Source: Datura wrightii (Eukaryota; Streptophyta; Magnoliopsida; Solanales; Solanaceae). From it: 64,000 nucleotides of DNA. Positions 1-11,019 of this stretch are shown in pieces. How positions within the stretch are numbered: position 1 is the first letter of the stretch; every line of letters starts with the position of its first letter. A program made the position numbers and the translations under genes. The notes below the pieces were generated by a model. The model saw only the letters and a list, made by a program, of their open reading frames with translations. It was not told the DNA's origin and made no database searches. The stretch spans positions 25,585,501 through 25,649,500 of the forward strand of contig JASDFA010000006.1 of assembly GCA_035772735.1 (NCBI GenBank), read 5' to 3'.

Positions 1-512
1 TGAACTCCTTCATCTCTCGAGGGAAGAACCGATCCATAAATGTCGTGTGAAACTCCTCCCAACCTATCGAGCCTGCACCCACTGCCCTAGCATCTCTCCA
101 TTGCTTAAACCATATGTGACTACCCCCTTTAGCTGATAGGAGGTCAAGTCAACACACTCTCCATTGTTCACCCCATAACCTGGGTGATCTTCAGAACCTC
201 CTCAATGAAATCGTGGGGGTCCTCGTACATCTTCGACCCCGTGAACTCAGGAGGGTTCATTCTCAAGAAATTCCTCACCCTAGATGCCTCCGCATTCCCA
301 TTCTGAAGGTAAAGCACCATTGTATGATTTTGAACCTGGGCAGTCATGGCCTATGGCAACATCTGAATTGCTGCCCTAAACTCAGCGTGGAAAGCCGGAT
401 CTGGTGCGTGCTCCTCGTGAACGGGTGGGGCTAGCTGATGCTCCTCACCATTTGAACCATCATGATCATTACCGTTACCATTTCTTCTGGGATTCACTTG
501 GCGTGGAGGCAT
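1..512 (-). pseudogene. Element Z: gag, N-terminal part, broken
   Basis: This is the start of a Ty3/gypsy Gag (capsid-nucleocapsid) read leftwards off the window. The ATG at 510-512 opens MPPRQVNPRR, followed by an acidic/proline-rich linker and HAEFRAAIQML, the same opening as the gag of element A at 27905. A stop follows IQMLP at about residue 53, where A reads on into AQAMTAQV. The homologous frame continues past it with further stops, including one near 115-120 in the Retrotrans_gag region. Gag would assemble the cytoplasmic virus-like particle, but this copy cannot make it. The protein family is clear from the comparison with A. That the rest of the element lies left of the window is inference. 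Confidence 0.8.
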
Positions 513-703
513 GATGCTGCAAACGTGAATAACACGAATTAGAAGGGTAGAGAACTTTTTATCGCACGACATAGATCATGAAAGAAGCGAACATTTCCTA
601 AATGTCTAATAGCCTCTTCGTCATAAGTGTGGCGCACTTCACACCCATGAAAAAGACTCTACTTAATGCGTCTTTTAGACTCCCTAGGACACTTCAAACC
701 TAT

Positions 704-716
704 GACTCTGATACCA
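704..716 (-). other. Element Z: primer-binding site (tRNA-iMet)
   Basis: Read on the minus strand this is TGGTATCAGAGTC, matching the 3' end of plant initiator tRNA-Met over the usual TGGTATCAGAG core. It sits four bases inside the LTR edge at 721. The stretch 517-703 between PBS and gag is untranslated leader. Confidence 0.85.
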
Positions 717-720
717 AGTT

Positions 721-2944
721 TGTCACAACTCGAACGTACACTCGGATCATAGACACGAGACAAGGAGCCCCCAAAGATCCCATGTCAACCTATGGCATGA
801 GCGTACATCTGATTCAATCACATAAGCAGAAGACTTAACATAAGGAAATGTAAGCATGCCATAACAACAAAGAAGAGACAATACATGATCCATACATGAC
901 TGCTGAATACAACTTATAGTCTCAAAAGCCTCTAATCAAGAAAGACGGGTTGATGGGACAACTCCTCAACTAACCCAGTAAATCTGAAACTGAAGGAAAA
1001 ATGTAGAGTCTGAACACTTGGCCCTCGAAACATGAGGACTCCCCAAATAAGCTGATAACTGTCTCGGAAGCACTACTGAGGTGGGTGAGTCTAAGAACCG
1101 AGTCTTGTATCATGAAACGATATATCATAGAAAGTATGTGGTCAGTACTTGGAATATAGTGAGTATGCAAGATAAGTAAAATGGAAAATTAAGATATAGA
1201 AATCTCATAAATGATCATAAGAGTGGGACATCATGCTCATATCATAAATATCGTACCATAACATAAGGCTCAAGGTTTTCAAAAGATTTGTAATACAATC
1301 GTAATCATAATCGTAAGAGAAACGCCTTGTTTAACATGACTTCAGCCCATATACATAATCGTAAACATGCATAAATCATGAGGAACAGTGGGAGATTCTC
1401 TTAACCGGCATACCCCATATAAGCACACATGAAGCCCGACTTATAACCCTAGTCGGGAGGTTGTCCATACCTTTCCAAGGGTAGGACTATGAAAGTGTGA
1501 CGTCACCATGAAAAGGGCCATTTGGGTCGGGGATAGTCCTATAGGAAGTCCCAACATACCTACGGTGGCATATAGTTTATGAGGTCCAGGGCAGAACCTA
1601 GGCCCCCACCTACTCAGTGTTTGATACTACTCCCAAAATGTATATAGTGCTAATAATATAACATACATGAATTCATGGGCTAGTTAAATCATGATAATCA
1701 TAAATATACTTTTACAAACATGAGCTAGCCATGAAATGAGGCCCGTGAGTCATCCAAAACATGATTCATGATTCATAAGGTTCATACATACTTGTAAATC
1801 ATGCATATAGCTTAAATTTCATAAAAATCATAATGGGTAACATAATAAATTCGAAATTTAAATCATAATTCACACTGGGCTTGTGCATATCATTAATGGG
1901 AGAGTAGATCATAAATCGATTTATTCTGAGGCATGCATAATTAGTCTTAAATACATGGAAATCCAGCCAATAATATTATAATTAGTTCAAGCTACAAAAT
2001 TTGATCAAAACCCATAGATTATAATTAGATTCAAAATGCATAAATCACATTATCAAATCATTAGAATTTTAATTAAATCAGTTTCAAAACCGCATGAGTT
2101 CTTTTTATTAAAATTTTAGTAAAATTGTAGAGGATAGCCATGGGTGTGGAAGAAACCACCCATTGAGAACCTTACATACCTGAGAATAACTAGTTCTTAA
2201 CCTCTCTGGATAACCCAAGAAGAAATTGCATCGAATTTGTGAGTTCTAAGCTTGAATCACTCTCCCAATTCCCCTAGCTTGCATGCGTAATGAATGAAGT
2301 GAAAACTGAACTTAATCCTTTTAAATTTCCCTATTCATAACCCAAAATGTCATAGTTTAGGCCTTAGGACCTTAGGAATTTACGAAAAATCCCTTACTAA
2401 TTCGCATAAAAACAACTGACAGGGGGTCCCAACGAGGGACCTAACGACTCATTATGAGGGGCCATGACTCATGGAGTTGTTCGTCAGGTACACTGCTTAT
2501 CAGATCTCTTGGACTCGTCACGAGTGACTTAACGATCCGTTGCTTGTGACCACAATTCGTGCTCACCTCCCGTCATGTACACTGACTTAGTCTCAATAAA
2601 ACTTACCCTTCTTGATCAAGACTCATCCCACAAATCGTGGGGACTGACCATGACTTGTGGGGTCCTTCCATTCGGTACACTGGTTGGCGTCCTTCATTTA
2701 TTCTTCACCCTCACCCTATGGCTGACTTGATGACTCGTGGTGACTTACCACGAGTCATTCCCACACCCGTGGGGACCCCTGCACTTCAATTCCTTCAGGC
2801 CTCCCCTCGAGTCACTTGACGACTCGTGGGATCTCTTCAGGATTCCTCCAACGACTCGTCCTGCAACTGAAGCACCAATTTCCAGTTTTTTCCCGTTTCA
2901 ACTCCTGGGTCTGATCTTTGAGTTCTCGGGGTATATATTCTACA
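721..2944 (-). repeat. Element Z: 5' LTR
   Basis: On the plus strand it opens TGTCACAACTCG next to the PBS and closes near 2944 in a CGGGGTATA...CTACA end, so on the minus strand it runs TGTAG...GTGACA. Length (about 2.2 kb) and text match the LTRs of A (28120-33102) and H (62540 on), including the shared ACCTACGGTGGCA stretch near 1558. The U3 part, 2430-2870, is dense in CGAGTC/GACTCG inverted repeats, for example 10-bp arms at 2731-2740 and 2748-2757. The conserved CCTAAACTATG...TTTTGGG core lies at 2341-2361. The high-coordinate end is placed by homology and may be off by a few bases. Confidence 0.8.
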
Positions 2945-3285
2945 TTATGCCTCGAGGAGCAAGGTCGAGAAGATTGTACAAATCAGTCATTCACAATCAC
3001 TGATTAAGGATTCCTTAGCTCCTGAAGTAGCAATATCTTAAAATGAGGCTTTAAGTTATCATAATTTTATGTGGTTAAGACACGTTCATATAATTATGTT
3101 TCTTTTCGAATAATGAGAATTTTTTATAAGTATTATGGATATAGATCCATTCCCTAAAGTGAATGTAATAATATCTAGTAAAACTTATAAATATGAACTT
3201 GTATTTTGTTCTGAATATATCACGATTTACCTCCAAAAAAAAAGAATAATGGATAAAAAATATCCTGAAAATTTTATGTATTACT
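2945..3285. other. AT-rich spacer, probably K copia relic
   Basis: I see no open frame or recognisable domain here. It lies between the Z LTR and the minisatellite. It is assigned to the copia relic K only because the minisatellite beside it resembles sequence at 50750-50900 inside K. Confidence 0.3.
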
Positions 3286-3838
3286 TCTGAAATACTAAAA
3301 CTCTGAATTTTACTCTTGAAGTAGTAAGATTCGTAAATATACTCTTGAAGTAGTAGAAGTTTGAACTTACTCCAAGAACAATAAAACTTTGTTTTTCTCC
3401 CTAAGTAGCAAGACTACAAAATTTACTTGCGAAGTAGTAAATATGAAATTTATTCACAAAGTAGTAAATCTGAAATTTACTTGTGAAATAGTAAATAAGA
3501 CTTTGAAATTTACTCCTTAAGTAGTAAGAATCTGATGTCTACTCCCTAAATAGTAGAATTATACTCTCAAAGTAGTAGAACTTCGAACTCTACTCCAAAA
3601 GTAGTAGAATTTCAAACTCTACTCCCAAAATAGTAGAACTTCGAACTCTACTTCAAAAGCAGTAGAGTTTCGAACTCTACTTCAGAAGCAGTAGAGTTTC
3701 GAACTCTACTCCCAAAATAGTAGATCTTCAAGCTCTACTCCAGAGGTAGAAGAGTTTTGGAACTCTACTCTAGAAGTAGTAGAATTTCAAACTGTATTCC
3801 TAAAGTAGTATGATTCTAAGATTTTCACCTGAAGAAGT
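3286..3838. repeat. 29-bp minisatellite of hairpin units
   Basis: About 18-19 tandem units of 29 bp (occasionally 30) run through here. In the better-conserved half, unit starts fall at about 3571, 3600, 3629, 3658, 3687, 3716 and 3745. Each unit reads roughly AGTAGTAGAATTTC followed by AACTCTACTCC. The best units (3661-3681 and 3690-3710) are perfect inverted repeats, AGTAGAGTT-TCG-AACTCTACT. Left units (3286-3570) are more diverged and AT-richer but keep the phase. No coding frame crosses it. Related text, such as GAAATTTACTAG, recurs at 50830-50900 on the far side of element D. Confidence 0.85.
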
Positions 3839-4038
3839 AATAATTGAAAAATATCTGAGAAATATTTGGAGTAATGTCTTCTTGTACTTAAGTAAAGTAG
3901 TGAGATATTAATGACTGTTGTATTTCAAGCACATTCAAATAATCAAGTTTTGTTCCCCAAGTGAATAAATTAATATCACTACTTACCTCTGTGAGAGCCA
4001 GTCTACCATTTTAGCAAATAGGGTTGCCCTGAAGGGCA

Positions 4039-5400
4039 TTGCTTAAGGGACAAGCGAACGTCATAACCGTCTATATGCCATGTCTATTCGCCAAGATTAG
4101 GAACTCCCCAGATGTTGTCACTGGAATGCCAAAAGTCTTTGGTACTGATGTTTACGCCTTACTTGATCCAAGCGCTACTTTATCTTTTATGACTCCTTTC
4201 AGTGTTTCTACTCCAGTCTGTGAGTCATTTATAACAAAGAGAGTCTACAGAGACTGCACCATTTTAGTTCATCATAAATACACCACAACTGACTTAGTTG
4301 AGTTAGACATGGTGAATTTTGATATTATTCTTAGCATGGATCAATTATACTCTTGTTATGCCTCAGTTGATTATAGGACCCAAGTAGTAAAGTTTTAGTT
4401 TTCAGATAAGCTAGTCTTAGTTTAGGAAGGTAGTCCCATTATGTCTAAGGGTCATTTTATTTCATACCTTAAGGCCAGAAAGTTAGTTTCTAAAGGGGTG
4501 TATCTATCACTTAGTTAGAGTTAGAGATTCTAATGCTAAGACACCACCCTTTCAGTTAGTTCCAGTTTTGAATGAGTTTCCAGAGGTCTTTCCAGATGAT
4601 CTTCTCGAAGTTTCTCCCGATAGAAAAATAAATTTTAAAATAGATGTCCTTGTCAACACTTAGCCAATCTCTATTCTTCCATGTAAAATGACTCCACTGA
4701 GTTAAAAGAGCAGTTAAGAGATCTTTTTGATAAAGTTTTCATTCACTCGAGTGTTTCACCTTGGGGCACTCCAGTTCTCTTCATGCGTAAGAAAGATGGT
4801 ATTATCAGAATGTATATCGATTATCACTAGTTGAACAAAGTCACCATCAAGAATAAGTATCCTATTCCTAGAATCAATGATTTATTCAACCAACTTCAGG
4901 CTTCCACTTGTTTCTCTAAGATAGACCTCGGATCAGGCTATCATTAGTTGAAAGTTAGAGCAAGTGACATTCCTAAAATAGACTTTAGGACCCGTTATGG
5001 TCACTTTGAGTTCCTTATCATGTCTTTTAGTTTGATTAATTCTCCTACAATTTTCATAGATATCATGATTAGAGTGTTTAAGCAATATCTTGATATATTC
5101 ATCATTGTGTTCATCGATGACATCCTAGTCTACTCCAAAAATAAGGATCATGCCTGAATAGTTCTTTAAACTCTTAAGGACCATAAGTTATTATCCAAGT
5201 TTTCTAAGTGTGGAACTTTTTTGAAGTCTGTGGCATTCCTAGGCCATATATTCTCCAACAAAGGTATTCAGGTTAACTCCCAAAAGATAGAGGCAGTAAA
5301 GAGTTGGTCCAGACCCACAACTCTAACTAACATTAGGAGTTTCTTGGGTCTAGATGGATATTAGAAGGTTTGTAGAAGGGTTTTCATCTATTACTGCCCT
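4039..5400 (+). pseudogene. Element D: protease and reverse transcriptase, broken
   Basis: The protease part (4039-4398 open) has the family signature SPDVVTGM, then YALLDPSATLSFMTP. The active-site loop reads DPSA where relatives have DPGA. It ends in DLVELDMVNFDIILSMD, the conserved flap-side block, then hits stops. RT follows with RKKDG-like and MYIDY motifs near 4790-4830, then an open stretch at 4948-5157 (RTRYGHFEFLIMSF...FIDDILVYS) carrying the FIDD form of the catalytic YxDD box. In-frame stops replace Gln codons (for example TAG where relatives read QL near 4945). An enzyme making cDNA in the particle is the ancestral role; this copy is dead. Confidence 0.85.
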
Positions 5401-6060
5401 GAGTTAATCCAGAATAAGGTTAAGTTTCAATAATTTGAAGCTTGTGAGAAAAGCTTTCATGAATTGGAAACTCGTTTGACTACTGCTCTAGTATTGACCC
5501 TACTAGAGGGACAAAGGGTTTTATTGTGTATTCCAATACATCTAGAGTGGGCATTGGTTGTGTATTGATTCAGAACGATAAGGTTATACCTTATGCTTCT
5601 AGACAACTTAAGGTTAATGAGAAGAATTATCCGACTCATAATCGTGAATTGGTAGCGGTAGTGTTTGCATTAAAGATTTGACGTCATTATCTTTATGGTG
5701 TGCATGTTGACGTATTCACAGATCATAAGAGTCTTTATTATGTTTTCATCCAGAAGAAGCTGAATCTCAAATAGAGGAGATGGCTCGATTGCGTAAGGAC
5801 TACGATATGAGTATTCTTACTATCCGGGAAAAGCAAATGTGGTTGCTGATACTCTTAGTAGGTGGTCTATGGGCAGTACAGCCCACGTACAGGAATAAAA
5901 GAAAGAGTTAGCTAAGGATGTCTATAGACTCTCATGTTTGGGAGTTCGTCTTCTAGACTCTGAAGAGGGAAGTGTGTTTGTACAGAATGGGGCTGAATCA
6001 TCTCTAGTAGTGGAATTTAAGGAAAAATAGAATAGAGATCCCACCTTGCTCTAGCTAAAG
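5401..6060 (+). pseudogene. Element D: RNase H, broken
   Basis: Homology to the RNase H region of elements A and C is clear: a YASRQLKV-like block near 5595, YPTHNRELVAVVFALK at 5627-5680, YGVHVDVFTDHKSL near 5695-5735 and a degraded VADTLSR near 5840-5860. The FTDHK aspartate survives. Several single-base changes and indels break the frame, for example around 5515 and 5770-5800. RNase H would remove the RNA strand after first-strand synthesis. Confidence 0.75.
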
Positions 6061-7400
6061 AAATATGTCGACAGGAAAAAGGTGTTAGTTTTTGCACAAG
6101 GGGGAGATGGTATCCTGAGGTATCAAGACAGGTTATGTATTGTAGTTGTAGATGGTTTCAAAGGTTGAATCATTGCATAAGTGCACAGTTTTCAGATATT
6201 TGATCCACCCTGGTTCCATGAAAATGTACAATGAATTAAGGAAAGTCTACTGGTGGAATGATATGAAGAGTGATATTGCTGATTTTTTTGCTAAATGTCT
6301 GAATTGTTAGCAGGTTAAGGTCGAACACCAAAGGCCATGTGGCATGGATTAAAATATAACACTCCTTGAGTGGAAATGGGAGATGATCAATATGGACTTT
6401 ATCACCAATCTATTGTGATCCCCACGACAACATGACTCTGTTTGGGTAATGATAGATCGCACGACCAAGTCATCCCATTTCTTGCTTGTAAAGACTACAA
6501 ACTTAATCGAGGACTATGCCAGGATGTACATCCGAGAGGTAGTCAGACTTAATGGAGTCCTGTCATCCATCACTTCTGATAGGGGCGCTCAATTCACATC
6601 CAGTTTTGGAAGTCATTTCCGAAAGGTTTGGATTCAAAGGTAAACCTCAATACTGCCTTTCATCCGTAGATAGATGGTCAGGAGAGCATGCTATTCAGGC
6701 TTTGAGGATATGCTAAGAGCTTGTGTTATTATTTTAAGGGAAATTAGGATGATCCCTTTCCTCTTATAGAATTTGCATATAATAACACCTATTACTCTAG
6801 TATTCAGATGGCTCATTATGAGGCTCTCTATGGGCGAAGGTGTAGATCTTCAATTGATTGGTTCAAAGTTGGTGAAGCGGAGTTGATAGGGCCAGAATTA
6901 GTACAACAATCCATGGAGAAGGTTAAAACCATTCAGGAAAGAAGACTACACAAGTCTCCAAAAGTCTTATATTGATGTTAGGCGCAGAGATTTAGAATTT
7001 TTGGTGGATAACTGGGTTTATCTGAAGGTTTCACCCATGAAGGGTATCATGATATTTGGGAAGAAATAAAAGCTTAGTCTCCGCTATATTACTCCATATC
7101 TAATTTCAAAGAGAGTTGGTAAGGTAGCTTATGAGTTGGAGCTGCCAGCCAATCTTGAAACAATCCATCCAGTCTTCCACCTTTCTATGATTAAGAAGTG
7201 TGTGAGTGACCTCTCACTCATCATTCCAATAGAACGTGATGGTCTAAAGAACAACTTTTCATATGAAGAGATCTCAGTCAAGATTCTTGATCGTCAGGTT
7301 TGCAAGTTAATAACCAAAGAGATAGCGTCAGTAAAGTTCTTATAGAGAACTCAATACATGGGAGGTCGAGGAGGATACGAATACTAGATATCCTCACTTG
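6061..7400 (+). pseudogene. Element D: integrase, broken
   Basis: Parts can be read in order. The HHCC zinc region is near 6190-6315 (HPGSMKMYNEL, then KCLNC). The DDE core is near 6385-6800, with MDFIT near 6390, an open stretch at 6449-6643 ending ITSDRGAQFTS, and IEFAYNNTYYSS near 6760-6795. The C-terminal region contains an open piece at 7136-7345 (IHPVFHLSMIKKC, then a VKILDRQV block). The last part matches the intact C-terminal domain of element B at 17465-17908. Stops at many Gln and Trp positions make it non-functional. Confidence 0.8.
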
Positions 7401-7748
7401 TTCACTCCCCATAAGAAGACACCGAAGGTAACAACCTCTCTTAGTTAGTTTCAACATATATACCTGGTGGAGTGTTCCTAGCCTTTATGTTTATGCTTGT
7501 GCATCGTATTTCCCTTTTTTATGATTTAAGAGGCCAATGAGGGCCTCGTATGATTCCTACGTATTCGTTCATGTTAATGCTCCATTTGATGCCCTGTGAG
7601 GCTATGATGATATTTGTAGTTAGCTAGCACAGATTTGAGAAATTTGGGATAGTACTGGTCACAAAGAAAACTTTGTCAAAATTTTGGAAAAATTCTAGAG
7701 TTAGAATCTGTTAGTGCCAGTAAACTTCGTTTAAGGATGAATGATCCC

Positions 7749-8241
7749 AAAGGAAAGATATTATAACGCCTCAGACTTTTGGCCTAAATTTATAACCGTT
7801 CTAGGAATGTAGATATACTAGACATGATGAATTTTTATTGAAACTAGGTGTTAATATAAATTCCTAAATGTGGGAAGTGTATTGGATACAAATTATGTTC
7901 ATAAGGAACTTCTAGCACGAAGTTGAGTTGAGAGCCTTCCTACCGATTGAGTTTTGTATAAGTTCTTGTAAGGTTCAACTTCAAATGGCTATTCCTCCCA
8001 TTATATGAAAAGTTGTATTTCTCATGACCTACCAAATTAAAGGTCTTGAAGTCTTCTTTCCAAAGCATCCAATCATTCGTCCCTCCGGAGTTTGGAGTAA
8101 AAAGTTATGAGCATTTTACTAATGCACTGTCAAGGTAGGTGCTTTGGCAAGAGCAATGCGCCTGGGGCTAAACTCCAGAAGAATAAAATTCATCAGGTGG
8201 TGCATCGGGAGGCGCGACACTCCATCCCTTTCTTGACCTCA

Positions 8242-8296
<55 letters not shown>

Positions 8297-8537
8297 TATG
8301 TTACATGTTGAAAATAATTTCAAACATTATCCTTGAAACAACCACCCATCCAAACTCTATTTTCTCATACATTTCATGTTTTTGAAGGAGATTAATCCCT
8401 CCAAACATCTTCAATCACAAATTCCCCTCAAGTATAGATTCTTGAAGCTAAAGAGGAGAACTTTTAGGTTCAAGAATCGGAATATTTAGCGTTATTCCTT
8501 TCTCCAAGGTAAGAATTCTCCTAAAACCTTACATAGA
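7749..8537 (+). repeat. Element D: polypurine tract and 3' LTR, piece 1
   Basis: The purine run AAAGGAAAGATAT (7749-7761) is the second-strand primer site. The LTR starts at 7762 as TATAACGCC, where relatives begin TGTAATRCC, so the terminal TG has mutated to TA. The piece ends at 8537 in ATAGA, the target site copied by element C. It continues at 38683. Confidence 0.75.
8244..8294. repeat. (TA)n microsatellite, about 26 units
   Basis: An uninterrupted run of alternating T and A lies inside the D LTR about 480 bp from its start. It directly follows a GC-rich block (8107-8235) of the kind that precedes the TATA box in other LTRs here, so it may be an expanded TATA region. Confidence 0.95.
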
Positions 8538-10802
8538 TGTAAAACCTTAAAACTTTCCTAGAACAAACTCAGACTTTGCATGAAAAACTAGAAGTGAGCC
8601 AGAAATTGTCTTGCTTCAGAATGACTCCACCAACGAGCCGTCGTCGGTAACAATTGACAGTTGTTATTAGTCATTTTTAGTCCCAGCAGTTCCATTCCTA
8701 GATCCAACGAGTCATTCGATGATCCATTGTTTCAGTAACAGACCATTATATTGATTCATTGGTGGCAGTCCATAAGCTTACTAGATCAGCCGCAGAACTA
8801 ACGATCCCTAGTAACGAGTTGTTGAAGGGAACAACGACCGATCGCAGGGAGCCGTTGAGAGAATCCAGAGAGGGTGAGGAATCTCCTCCAGTGAAAACGG
8901 TGGGATGCGACGACCCGTTGTTACATTTAACGGGTTGTTCTATCCGTCCGTTGTTTAATTCTAGTACCGGGGTATCCCCAGAACCAGAACCGACGACGGT
9001 CTCCAACGAGCCGTGGGTTCAACCAATGACTCGTTGTGTGACCCGTTGTTGGCTGACGGGCAGTTTTTCAGTCTTTTTCTCAAGGTCATTTTTGTAACTT
9101 CAAGCTATTTTAATCTCTAAACTACATCGTTTTGGGCACATTCTGGATAGAATTAAAGGGGTGATTGACTTAATTCCTCTCATTTTCTCTTTACTCTTAA
9201 TTTTTAGGACGTAGAAGTTCCAGATAGACAGTGTAGAGATAAGCTAGGGCTTCTAGTGTTCTTCAAGATTCTCCAGATTTCTTCCCAAGAATTCTTCACC
9301 ATGTTTGTGAGAATTCAACAAGGGAATTGTTCTTCCCTTGTGCCCCCAAACCCTTCTGTAATTGCTTGTCAGTCTTAGCCTTGAATATCAGAAATAGGGT
9401 TAGCTTCAGTGATATTATAAATATTCTTGTGAATTTGAAATCCTTGTGAACTCTTGCAATGTTTTCATCATTTATCACGCATGTTATTATTCTCTTTATG
9501 AAATATTGTTTAGCCCTAATTTTGCGAATACAGTAAACCAGATCTTGCATAATTGTCTAGATACAAATACTGCTTGACTCTATTAGTTCTTAAATTTTCA
9601 TGTTATTACCATTTTGTGGATTCATAGTCAGTTTGAATGCTAGTTTAGTCTCAGTTAGCAATTAGCCTTTTTTTAGTATCTTACAGTAAGTCACCTGATC
9701 AGTTAATGATAATTAGTTCTTTGAGGAGTTCAGTTCAGTAATACTTCCTAGTTTTAGTTATCAGTTAGTTCTTCATACGGTTACGATGCTTCCAGAAAAG
9801 CAGCTCTGACCAGTCTTAGAACATAGTTTTTAGTTATCTGGTCCTATAGACTCTCAAGTTACTTCTAGATAAGTATTCCTGACTTAGTCCAGGACCCCAA
9901 CTTTGAGCTATTAGCTTAGTAGTCAAGTTAGGACTATCCAGTAGGAGTACTACTTAACACTGAGTGGACCGTGGTTCCAGCGCACCAAGGTTCCCAGAAC
10001 TATGTTGCCTCCATAGGTTATTGGCCGAATGGGCCCCAGAATTATGATCACCCAGCTCAGCAACTATACCCTGGCAAGGTTCAGTGGGCTTTCTCTGATG
10101 GGATGTATACATCGGACTCCATGTCTAGCTCACGTGGTTATATATCGATTATAGACTCTCCCACTTGTCAGTAAAATTTTAGTTCAGTGCTGTTCAATTT
10201 AGCTCAGTTCAGTCACTCAGTTCTAGGACATTTTTATGATGATCAGTCAGGGTAATTATTGACCATATCAGTTATAACTTAGCATTTATCAGTATTCAGT
10301 ATCAGTTGGTCATTTCATGTTATTTCTGTTCAGTGCTTATTTTTCCATGCTTAATGTATATCTCCTTACTCAGTACATTCAAAGTACTGACGCATACTTT
10401 CTATTCTATATTGTATTGTGATATAGGCATAGGTTCTCAGTCTCAGCATCGTCAATAGTTTCCTCTGATGATTTTATAAGCGGCAATCCTTTGGCGAGTC
10501 CTCATCTTCCGAGGACGATATTTTCTTTTCAGTTAGTTCTTATCTGGACAGATTTTGGAGTTAGCTGGGGGCTTGTCCCAGTAACTCATCAGTTAGTAGT
10601 TGGCTTTCGAACACAGTTGTTTAGTATTCTTTTCAGATTTGTTTACTCTTTTAAATTATTATTTCTTGGATAATTATTTTTTTAAAGCTTCCGCTTATGT
10701 TTACTTAGTTTACTAGTGCAATGTTAGACCATGGGTTAGCTTGGGGTCACTTGTGGCACCAAGTACTGTGTCTCATCCAGGGTGTAGACGTGGGTCGTGA
10801 TA
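8538..10802 (+). repeat. Element C: 5' LTR
   Basis: It opens TGTAAAACC and ends GTCGTGATA just before the PBS (ancestral CA end mutated to TA). U3 at 8620-9060 is dense in CGACCCGTTG/CAACGAG inverted repeats, with 7-bp arms at 8913-8919 and 8929-8935. A degenerate TATA (CTATTTTAAT, 9104-9113) is followed at 9115-9136 by CTAAACTACATCGTTTTGG. The rest is T-rich R/U5 sequence. Short open frames here, such as 8759-9097, are not conserved as protein between the two LTRs. Confidence 0.9.
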
Positions 10803-10806
10803 AACT

Positions 10807-10818
10807 TGGTATTAGAGC
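10807..10818 (+). other. Element C: primer-binding site (tRNA-iMet)
   Basis: TGGTATTAGAGC matches the initiator tRNA-Met site with one change (C to T in TATC). It lies four bases after the LTR end. The stretch 10819-11019 is leader. Confidence 0.88.
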
Positions 10819-11019
10819 ACTAGTCTTAGAGTATCCTAGGATATCCGAAAGTCGTGTCAAGTAGAGTCCTTTTCATGGGTGTGAAGCGCGCCACACTTAT
10901 GACGAGGAGGCTACAAGACGTTATTAGGAAAACTCCCTTTTGTTCTTACTCCTTATCGTGCATTGAAGTTAAATCCCAAAATGTCCTCCTAACTCGTGCT
11001 CTATTCGTTTCAGTGAAAA

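Noticed and set aside
3286..3838. CRISPR-like array
   Set aside because: Regular period and palindromic units, but no unique spacers, strong drift between units and a plant context. It is a minisatellite.
8759..9097. 112-aa frame (and its antisense 8746-9006)
   Set aside because: It lies in the U3 repeat zone of the C LTR; the same region in the 3' LTR has frameshifts. GC-rich, stop-poor U3 sequence explains it.
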